From positions 627,293,240 through 627,357,239 of the forward strand of contig NC_081415.1 in assembly GCF_030272615.1 (NCBI RefSeq): a stretch of DNA of 64,000 nucleotides. Reading direction: 5' to 3'. The stretch is from Cryptomeria japonica. Taxonomy: Eukaryota; Streptophyta; Pinopsida; Cupressales; Cupressaceae. Both the position numbers and the translations under genes were made by a program. The notes beneath the pieces are model-generated. The model saw nothing but the letters and a program-made list of their open reading frames with translations, searched no databases and had not been told where the DNA came from. Below are positions 56,179 through 64,000 of the stretch, in pieces; position 1 is the stretch's first letter, and every line of letters begins with the position of its first letter.

Positions 56179-58003
56179 TTGACTCAGAGTTTACAACTAG
56201 AGCTGACATTTGAGGATAGAGCAACAGTTGAGGTCATGAGACTGTGGTATATTATGTATGTGCTTGAGTTTCAAGCAAACATGGGATTGCTGACTGCATT
56301 AGTTGAGAGATGGCACACATGCACTTTTCATTTGTCAATGGGTGAGATGATAGTCACCTTAGAGGATGTGTATAGGATACTATGGATACCGATCAATGGG
56401 GAGTTGGTTCCTTACAATCAAGATGGAGATAGGGATGCACTAAGATGAGTGTTTCAGGATCCAAGACTAGAGATGAGGGCAGGACATGTTGCTTGGGACA
56501 CCATGATAGCTATAGGATTAGCACTACCATCAGTGTTGGCAAGAGTTATCAGTGGGTTCCTGTGTCCGAACTGGGTGACATGAGGGTTGGCAGTGGGATG
56601 GGGGAGGACACAGAGACATTGGTGACAAAGCACACCAGGTTTGCATGGGGGCGTGTCTGCTGGCACACTTGTATTATGAGCTGCATCAATTTTTGTATCA
56701 TGGATCAGTAGGATTGGGGTGTGGGGTGACCTTGTTGCAGGTTTGGGCATATGAGCATCTTCCAGTTACATGACCAATTCATTTTAGAGGGAGGGGACAT
56801 GGATGCAACTATGTACACCTGTATGATATGATTACCTCATAGCCATGGATTGGGAGGCTGGAGTATTGGTGTCGGGTTATCAGTGAGGTAAACAGTGTGG
56901 TATGGAGGCCTTACTTAGACTGTGAGGAGTGGGAGGATGACGCAATGGAGCCGTCATATGTATTCAGGAGCAGGTATCTGATAGGGAGGACACCATATAT
57001 TATTGAGAGGCAATTGATAGACAGGTTATGCAGGCAGTTCAACAGGATACATCGGATTCCATGGGGTTCGAGGATGTATGCGCAGACAGTGAGGGATCAG
57101 GTGCATTTGGGTCCGTTATTGTCTTATGATCAGGCAGTGACACAGCTGCAGGAGATGGTTCCCATGCCTTGGGACATATGGGTAGATGTAGATGATGCAG
57201 GGATGGATGCAAAGTCTACTGCATATTGGGCAGAGCTTCCATTTCCACAACTAATGAATCTAGGGGAGCTAATAGAGGGAGATGGTGGAGGTGATGGAGA
57301 TGATAGTGGAGATGGCAGAGGTAGGGGCCAACCATGGAGGTGGGGTGCAGTGGTAGAGAGGAGAGTGGCATAGAGGAGAGAGGGTAGAGAGGAGAGACAA
57401 GCTCATGTAGTTAGGGGTAGAGGTGGATTGCCATTACAGGTGCTAGCAACACAGGTTCCCATACAGGTATAGGTTCCCAAATAGGTACAGGAGCAACCAC
57501 GGGGATAGGGTGAGGGGAGAGAGGAGGAGGAGGATGAGCTACTATCCTTGAGGGATATCTGTCAGGGATAGGCAGATGAGATCTAGGATCTGGAGAGGGA
57601 TATGACTAGGCTCACGAGACAGCTGAGGGACACTGAGTGGGAGAGGGATCAGGATATTCAACACTATATAGAGGCTGAGACAACACTGAGGGCAGGGAGG
57701 CAGGCACCAGAGGACATAGGGGCCAGATATGCCTATGTTCTGCAGGAAGGGGAGGAGATAACCTACTAGAAAGACCTATACTATGGAGTGGTGCCACTAG
57801 ATCAACAGACTAGGACCTTCTGGAGACCATCACGGACTACGACGACCATTGGAGAGAGAGACAGGAGACATGCGTCTAGTGGTGGGGTCATGGGTCCTCC
57901 ACCACCACCAAATAGAGGGGGCAGGAGAGATGATCCTGGGATAGGGACTTCTAGGGCTCAGAATCTATCAAGGCTAGTTGGCTCCAAGGGAGGAAGTTCA
58001 TCA
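56179..58003 (+). pseudogene. Antisense PMD frame of element 2
   Basis: A plus-strand homologue of the PMD frame in element 1, decayed by stops and at least two frameshifts. It starts MTQSLQLELTFEDRATVEVM and has ANMGLLTALVERW, FHLSMGEMIVTLEDVYRILW and PINGELVPYNQDGDRDALR, then TGA at 56,446. After frame changes come LLQVWAYEH, VWRPYLDCEEWEDD (56,897 onward), LIDRLCRQFNRIHRIPWGSR, a Gly/Asp-rich acidic stretch, KDLYYGVVPLDQQTRTFWRP and a Gly/Ser/Arg tail ending SKGGSSS at 58,003. Residue-level similarity to element 1 is low to moderate but the order is the same, including the VVP..Q segment near the end. It lies opposite to gag. Confidence 0.8.
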
Positions 58004-58009
58004 TAGCCT

Positions 58010-59750
58010 TAGAGGGCTCCCTATGTATTAGTTTTTGTACCATTTTGTATGATGATGTAGACACCTTCGAGTGATTGTGTAGCCATATGTATTTTGAAAT
58101 CATTGTATCATGACACTTATGATTTTGAGATATATATATGAGATGATTCATCTTTGCGGCAGCGATATGCATGTGTGCCTATGTGATGTTGCTTCTATGT
58201 GATGCATGTTTCTATATGATGCTTATGATATGGATGCAAATATGTACATGATGAAATGCAATATTTTTTTGTTCTTTTATGTTTTAAATATGCTATGCAA
58301 ATGCAAATGTGGATGTATAAAATGCAGATGAATATGATAATGCAAATAGCTATTTGTATGATGAGAATGTAAAATGTGCTAACATGTGTTGTGTGCAAGA
58401 TGTGATGCAATTGTGATATCTATATGTATGAAATGATAATATGTGGTAATGTAGGTGCAAACTACATGAAATGCAGATATTTTTGGTGTGTCATTATACT
58501 CAGTCATGTGATAGTAGGCTACACAGACTCAAGAAAGGCGATGGGGGTCAATCGAGAAAGAGGGATGGAAGATAGAAGATATGGAAGTGAAAGAGCTTCT
58601 TTTGCATTATCATCATTGAGCTTTATTATGGAAAATAGGTTATGACAATCAAGGTATATGTTTGACCCAGAAAGTCATTATACCTGTTTACATGGAGATC
58701 AGACAGTCACAAACAAAGAATGCCCCAGTTCACACTAGACTCATAGTGTCCTCATATCCTTGGACAAGTCATAGCATTACTAAGAGACAATCCAACATAC
58801 AACAAAGAAAAATAGGTGACGATACCCCATCCTCACCTTTCTAGTCAAAGACATCTTGGAGATAAAATCTCTAGCCAGAGACATCCCAAAAAAGCTAAAA
58901 GACATGTCACCAAAAGATAAAATCAAAAGAAAATCAAGACTCGACACCAACATCCATCGTAGTCCTCAAGTTAAGTGTCTCTTGTCACTTGTATAAGTCG
59001 ATTTGATTGTGGTCACAATGTTTACTTTCACAAAAGGATAGATAGCATTGAACCATAATGTTGTTTGAGTCTGTTGAAAGATTTGATTTGTTGAAGCCCA
59101 TTGCTGCTATTGTGTCTCATCTAATTGAATGAATCCATGAAACTGATACTTTATTGTGGAGAAAATAGAACTTTATTGCGGATTGGCGATGCAAGTGTTA
59201 CTTTATTGCGGATTGTGTGTGGATAGACTGAAGAAAATTGGAAGAAACTATACTCCTCAGAACGTGGGATGCTCTTAGTTACACGCCCATCACTAGACTT
59301 GGGATTTTCCTTAGCCACAGATAGGAGTGATTTATTATGGATGGAAAGGGTGAAAATGAGGGATTATTATGAATGGCTAACCAATCTTGGGTAGATCAAT
59401 AATAAGCCATGATGGGAATGGGTAAGTTTATTATGGATAGATAGGCTGTGAGTGTGTGCAAAGTGAAGGACGAAATGGAATCCTGAAGGAGGGAGGAGCA
59501 ATGTCTCTACACATGGCGTTGATAATCTGGTTTTCACCATGGTACTTGCCCACGACACCACCCAAGTGGGTTTCACCATTGGACGAATTTATTTCTCTTT
59601 ACTTTTTTCAATTTTTTAATTTTTTTGTGTCATAAGGCGCCCGTTTGCTAGGTTTTCACCAAGTAACGATTTTTTTATGTTTATGATTTTTTTATATTTT
59701 TGTATTTTTGAATTAGGATACTCTGAAGAGCTATGTGTAAAACCTACGAA
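58010..59750. other. Non-coding interval of element 2
   Basis: ATG- and GCAAAT-rich text (58,140-58,450), then a segment like the inverted arms of element 1 in position. Then GTTTTCACCATGGTACTTGC (59,532) and GCGCCCGTTTGCTAGGTTTT (59,638). These match GTTTTCATCACGGTACTTGC and GCCTGTTTGCCAGGTTTT at 32,820-32,850 of element 1 in the same orientation. Confidence 0.5.
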
Positions 59751-59755
59751 GGTGC

Positions 59756-60153
59756 GTGCTATTGATAAGATCCTCCAAAGGTTCGCCCTCTGTGGTTGAG
59801 AGCTAATATGCACTGGATCCATAGGCCGTTGTGATGATGTAAGGACCAAGCCAATTTGGTTCGAACTTGCCCTTCTTCTCTCTGTCTTGTTGATTTTTTG
59901 GATTTTCCTTGAGAACTAAGTTGCCCACCTCAAATGTATGAGGCTTTACCTTATGATTGTAGCTGCAATGTTCCTTGACTGAATGATGTGTAGCTCGAGT
60001 GATTGTCTTCCTTGATAAAGGAATTGAGATAGAATTACTAGTGTGTGGACTATGTTTGGCCATATGTGTGTCACCTAAATAAGTTTGGGCATCCCTGATC
60101 CTTGATAACAAAGTCCCTCGAGGAAGCTCCATTAAAGGTCCATGACATATCAC
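59756..60153 (-). pseudogene. Integrase C-terminal remnant
   Basis: The minus strand reads SVKEHCSYNHKVKPHTFEVG, NLVLKENPKNQQ, GKFEPNWLGPYIITTAYGSS. After a TAG it reads LSTTEGEPLEDLINSTHLRR and FYT with a stop. This is the standard Ty3/gypsy integrase tail (V..YYN.KVK.R.F..GDLVL, GK..P.W.GPY). The catalytic core is missing. The preceding text changes abruptly near 60,150, which I take as the deletion point. Confidence 0.8.
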
Positions 60154-60925
60154 CAGAAGGGAATGTATGTGTGGAACAAGTGGATGAGGAATGAAGGCTT
60201 ATGATTGCAAAAAGAAGTGAAAGTTTCATGACATGATGGAGACTTAGGATCAACAAGTATGCTTTTTGACTTGAAATTTTAGAACTTTTGCCCCTAGTTA
60301 TTTTGATATTAGGGGAGATCATCTCTTGCTCTTTTTCTTTCATAGGATTTTTATCCTTGACTTTGATTTTTGCAGAGTTCAATAGCTTTTGATTTTGATT
60401 TGGGCTGAAGGACTTTTCTTTATTTTTGACTTTTAGATATTTCTTTTCAAAGCTTGATTTTTGATCCCCAATAAGTAAGGGCTTTTGTGATTCCTTTTGA
60501 TCCAAGTCTGGGAGAGGAGCGGAAATGGAAGGAGTGGATGAAGTGGTAAGGCTATATGAGTTCTCAAGTGGGTTGGCGATATGCTCAATAGATTCTTTGT
60601 TGGAACCACTCTTAGGACTATTGATATCAAGAGCTGCTTGCACCACTAGAGGAGATTTGCATTCAGACTTAGTAGCCACAACAATAGGTGGTTCACACCC
60701 AATTCCTTGAAAATTGTTTATAGGTTGTTCCTGTCGATGGAATACCTTAGATAGTGGGAGTTGATCAACATGAAATATATAATCACCACATCCCATGTCT
60801 TTAACCTTGAAGTTTTCTTTTAGCTCTCCTTGCTTTGATGTAAAAGCTTTCCAGGATTCTTGATCAACATATGCTGATGAAGGAACAACCTCTCGATTTA
60901 TTGGGATTGTTATTTCGGATCTAGG
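60154..60925 (-). pseudogene. Ser/Lys-rich linker downstream of the protease
   Basis: The minus strand reads INREVVPSSAYVDQESWKAF, KENFKVKDMGCGDYIFHVDQL, then a Ser/Pro/Lys-rich stretch (STPSISAPLPDLDQKESQKP, NPMKEKEQEMISPNIKITRG). This is a low-complexity link of the kind found between protease and RT in Tat-like elements. No RT motif (such as YVDD) follows. Confidence 0.55.
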
Positions 60926-61300
60926 TCACAAATTGTTGCAATATATGAATGGGTTCAGATCAGCTTTGACGGTCACTTCAACTCCATTGTGTGGGAACTT
61001 GATACATCGATGATATGTTGAGGGAACAACTCTCATTTCATGAATCCATGGGCATCCCAAGAGTATGTTGTATGTGAGATCTAGATCAAGGACTTGACAA
61101 ACCACATCCTTCGTAACTGGCCCAACTCTAAGAGGTAAAGTGACTATGCCCTTGGATGAGCGCTCTTTGTCATCATATGCTTTTATGGTGATAGCATGTG
61201 TAGAATTTATAACCCTTTTCGAATATCCCAATTGCTTAAGAGTATTCAATGTACAAATGTTTAGACCTTCTCCATCTATCAGGACTCATTTTATTCAATG
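60926..61300 (-). pseudogene. Retroviral-type aspartic protease-like region
   Basis: The minus strand reads LIDGEGLNICTLNTLKQLGY, then VTLPLRVGPVTKDVVCQVLD, LDLTYNILLGCPWIHEMRVV and PSTYHRCIKFPHNGVEVTVK. The order (active-site loop, then TYN.LLGRPW and VPST.H...KFP) is that of Tat-lineage proteases. The active-site loop reads D-G-E rather than D-S/T-G. Confidence 0.7.
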
Positions 61301-61558
61301 CTTGTGTAGGAAGGCTTCAATGTGTAAAGGTGCATTATGTGGTTGGCTTACAGAGGCATCATCAACTTCAGTGAATGTGAGAGAATGTGGAATAGAAAGG
61401 TATCCCACCATGGCTTGAAACTAGTCCATGTTAAGATCAGTGGGGATAGAGGTTTCTCTCAAAGCTTTATCAAGGATGGCTTTAAGTGCACGAGATATGC
61501 ATAAAATCTCAAGGATGGAGATAAGTGTGAGTGTCTTCCCTAATTGTTCTACTAGATC

Positions 61559-61873
61559 CTACTCAGGTTTGGTTGATGAGGAAGCGATGTTTTTAGCTGG
61601 AGCACCTTGCAAAGTGAATTTACCTCGACGAGTTGTAACATTACATTCAGAGGTAGGTTCAAAAGAAGATCCAATTCCTTTTAGGACAATTTTAGGTCTT
61701 TGGGCAGAATTTTTAGGCGTTTTGTCCTTTATGATAATGGTAGAGACATAATTATCCATCAAAATGTGATTGACAGTTGAATCATAGTTATAGGATGCTC
61801 TGGTATAGTTGGTCTGCTCATTCGTGGCTTTGGCTTTTCCCTTGTCATGTTTAGGGAATGGTTCCTTAAACAT
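61559..61873 (-). pseudogene. Gag-protease spacer frame
   Basis: 105-codon frame starting MFKEPFPKHDKGKAKATNEQ, with TPKNSAQRPKIVLKGIGSSF. It lies between the zinc knuckle and the protease. Basic and Ser/Thr-rich; function not known. Confidence 0.45.
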
Positions 61874-61957
61874 CTCATGTTATTTATTGGATGAATGTCC
61901 TTCAATCTCAATGTCACCTCTATCAATAATATCTTGTATAATGTTCTTCAAGCAATG

Positions 61958-62000
61958 ACAATTTCCTATTTTATGTCCCTTGCTCTTATGATATTCACAG
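61958..62000 (-). other. CX2HX4HX4C zinc-knuckle-like motif
   Basis: The minus strand reads CEYHKSKGHKIGNC followed by LKNIIQDIIDRGDI. The C..H....H....C spacing and the following Leu-rich helix ending in RG are the form used by Tat-lineage gag in place of the CCHC knuckle. Confidence 0.75.
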
Positions 62001-62160
62001 TACTTATCATCATTCTACCAATTTGGTTTGACCTTTGGTTCATATGGAGGATTGTCAGGAATTGTTATTATCTTGTTTGCCTCTAGCTTCTTGAAAGCTG
62101 ACTCAAGTGATTCTCCCAATGGGGTGTATTTCCTTCATGGTTTGGAAGTTGTTTGAGTAT

Positions 62161-63423
62161 TCACTTGGTTATTTGTAGAATTTTATCCAAAAATATGATT
62201 TTGGGTCGCACTGTATTAGCATCAACAACACCATCATTGATTGTGTTCTTGTTCTTGTCCCAAAATCTTGGCTTGTCTTTTCCTTTAAAGTCCTCTTTGT
62301 TTTCTTTGAATATTTTGATGACACCTTGCTTAATTAGGATCTTCTCTATCACTAAGCCTTTTTCAATGACGTCCTTGAAATTGAACAAGCAAGCTTTCCT
62401 TAAATCATAACCAATTTCTCTGTGGACATTCTGGGTGAACATCTCTACCATTTGTTTTTGTGGAATTTCACAAGAGAATCTATTGGCTAAATTCCTCCAT
62501 CTTTGTAGGAATGATGAAAATGACTCCCCATCCTTTTGCTTGGTGTTGCACAAAGTGGTGACTGATATGTTTGTCTCTATATTGTATGAGAAATGTTGTA
62601 TGAAAGCTTCGACCAGATCACCCCAAGACTTAATTCCAAGTGGAAGTTGGGAGAACCATCCCATAGCTTGATCACCTAAGCTTTGAGGGAACAATCTCAT
62701 CAAGTACATTTCTTCTGATGCTACCGCAATGCAAGCTGTGAAAAACTGTCTTATATGTGCCTTAGGGTCTCCTTTGCCTCTGTACTTATCGAACTTAGGT
62801 GTCACAAAATGTGTAAAAAAAGGAGGCATTGGAATGCTTTTATCAAATGGATAGGGACATGTGTCTCTCATTGTGTAAGCTAGCTTTGGTGTATTTATGT
62901 CCTCCATTTTCTTTTGTAAGTCCTTAATTTGCTGTTCCAAATTGTTCTTAGGTGGAGACCGACTTCTTGGACCATATCCCATGCCCGAGCCACCGCGTGG
63001 AGGAGGAGCATGTTGCATATATGGATGGTATTGATCATACATATGTTTATATGGAGGAGGTCTATAGTGATGCTGTGTATATGGACCACTTGGTATAGAG
63101 TCATGATCAGGAACGAAATATCTGTTTTGTCCATATATACCATACTCTACAAGCATGTCATGAGTTTGTTCTAGTGTTGCCCCCAAATTTGACGTGGGGT
63201 TTCCTTGTGTCCAAATTTTGAACATGCATTTGGATATCCAATTGATTGGGTGATTGGTCCTTAGCATTTGTATGTGATTGAGTATATTTTTATGCATAAG
63301 ACTTCCATAATGGTCTGCGAAGGTGAGGATCATATGCTTGACCATGTATATGTGCGACCTTAGGTTTTTGAAACAAAGATGATGGTGATTCAGGCACAAA
63401 ATGTGGTCCTCTACTGCCTCCAC
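62161..63423 (-). pseudogene. Gag core of element 2
   Basis: 420-codon minus frame. Its first part is out of phase (His-rich text from a shifted frame). The second part is gag: TPKFDKYRGKGDPKAHIRQF, LFPQSLGDQAMGWFSQLPLG, IKSWGDLVEAFIQHFSYNIE, KQKDGESFSSFLQRWRNLAN, EMFTQNVHREIGYDLRKACL. This is the retrotrans_gag domain, which forms the particle core in the cytoplasm. It ends VRPKIIFLDKILQITK. A frameshift near 62,900-63,150 separates it from the N-terminal part (text such as GYGPRSRSPPKNNLEQQIKD stays in frame). Confidence 0.85.
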
Positions 63424-63457
63424 TATTAGGCCTCCTTTGATCCATGTTGAGTTGAGG

Positions 63458-63847
63458 TTATTGCAAAGGTCGAAGTTCCATTATTTGAGACATGTCAAAA
63501 TCACGAGGAATCCTGGCTCCACTTTGTGCCATTACTTGTAAGAAATATTGTCCATCTCTCCTCATTATTTCCTCAACCAATAAATTAAAACGAGGATCCA
63601 TAATGGAGTCTTCCACTTCTGCTAAATGTACAGAAAAGTTGTCCATATTGTCATTGTGTGTATCATTGTTGTTTGTAGTGTCCATGTTCTCAACATTTGG
63701 AATGTTTCTATAGGCATCCATGTCAGGTAATGTGGTATGATCAGAATTGAAGAAGATATCATTGTCATATTCATAGGCACTCATGTTTGCGGACCCTTGA
63801 GCCTCTTTAGTTTCTCTCCTAGATTTTTGGGAATGGGTTTCAACCAT
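63458..63847 (-). CDS. Gag N-terminal frame of element 2
   Basis: 129-codon minus frame starting MVETHSQKSRRETKEAQGSA, then Asp/Asn-rich text and VEEIMRRDGQYFLQVMAQSG, with stop at 63,458. A stop codon and frame change separate it from the gag core, so it is part of a decayed gag rather than a separate gene. Confidence 0.55.
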   Translation of the reverse strand: MVETHSQKSRRETKEAQGSANMSAYEYDNDIFFNSDHTTLPDMDAYRNIPNVENMDTTNNNDTHNDNMDNFSVHLAEVEDSIMDPRFNLLVEEIMRRDGQYFLQVMAQSGARIPRDFDMSQIMELRPLQ

Positions 63848-64000
63848 GAACTAGGTCTTGACCAAGATGTGTGAGACTAGATAAAAATGGAAAGAGTATG
63901 GAAGACCAAGAGTTGGATGGAATGTAAATGAATCTGAGGTGTAGTTGCAATGTCCAAAGTGTAAGACCAAGTATGTATGTAGTAGAGTAGGTGTGGCTTC
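63848..64000. other. Leader of element 2 at the window edge
   Basis: Upstream of the gag ATG on the minus strand; no LTR or primer-binding site reached before the window ends. Confidence 0.5.

Larger units (their letters stand above)
53330..64000 (-). mobile_element. LTR retrotransposon 2, Tat-like Ty3/gypsy, truncated by window end
   Basis: Read on the minus strand from 64,000: a gag N-terminal frame, gag core, zinc knuckle, protease-like region, linker, integrase C-terminal remnant, non-coding segment, an opposite-strand PMD frame, tandem arrays, polypurine tract and 3' LTR. The RT, RNase H and integrase core are absent between about 60,070 and 60,150, so this copy is an internally deleted or non-autonomous form. 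The CX2HX4HX4C knuckle, the LLGCPWIHEM-type protease end, the antisense extra frame and the 3'-UTR arrays are features of the Tat lineage (Ogre, Retand, Grande). The 5' LTR lies outside the window. Confidence 0.85.

Noticed and set aside
55903..56224. Minus-strand repetitive frames over the 42-bp array
   Set aside because: Open only because the repeat length is a multiple of three; no start context, and they are antisense to neither gene in a meaningful way.

Overview
The window looks like nuclear DNA of a seed plant with a large, retrotransposon-rich genome. The evidence is spliced GT-AG genes with multi-kilobase introns, degenerate Ty1/copia and Ty3/gypsy relics, a tRNA-derived SINE and AT-rich spacers. 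A gymnosperm fits best, but that is an inference from gene and repeat style; no sequence here fixes the species.

1-7.4 kb is mostly non-coding. It holds a weak candidate small spliced gene (minus, 1.0-2.6 kb), two small fold-backs (2.9-3.1 kb) and a CT-rich tract. 7.5-25.6 kb is one clear host gene on the minus strand, MED15, the KIX-domain tail subunit of Mediator. I could join 11 coding exons with consistent phases into about 1,307 codons. Its introns carry relics: a minus-strand copia fragment, a truncated copia with a primer-binding site and a gypsy pol fragment in intron 7, and a LINE RNase H remnant and a SINE with a 16-bp target-site duplication in intron 1.

28.5-44.9 kb holds a broken multi-exon transposase-like gene on the plus strand. 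It has a helix-turn-helix-like segment, a Cys/His segment and acidic motifs DFSENY, SDG and HGKG. I cannot assign it to a named superfamily. It is cut in two by a 12.7-kb LTR element (29,952-42,645). That element has 1.25-kb LTRs, an internal pair of 0.75-kb inverted arms around an 860-codon gag-like frame, and an antisense plant-mobile-domain (PMD) frame, but no recognisable reverse transcriptase.

44.9-53.3 kb is low-gene DNA with several tandem arrays, two unrecognised broken reading frames, a repeated CCCCTTAAGACATCC motif, two GC-rich palindromic patches and a 67-bp strictly alternating purine/pyrimidine run. 53.3-64.0 kb is a second, related LTR element on the minus strand, truncated by the window edge. 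It has a 3' LTR, 3' UTR tandem arrays, an antisense PMD frame, an integrase C-terminal remnant, a protease-like region, a CX2HX4HX4C knuckle and gag. These features point to the Tat (Ogre/Retand-like) lineage of Ty3/gypsy. The two LTR elements share the layout gag, antisense PMD, polypurine tract, LTR, and both lack an RT core, which is the most coherent system in the window.
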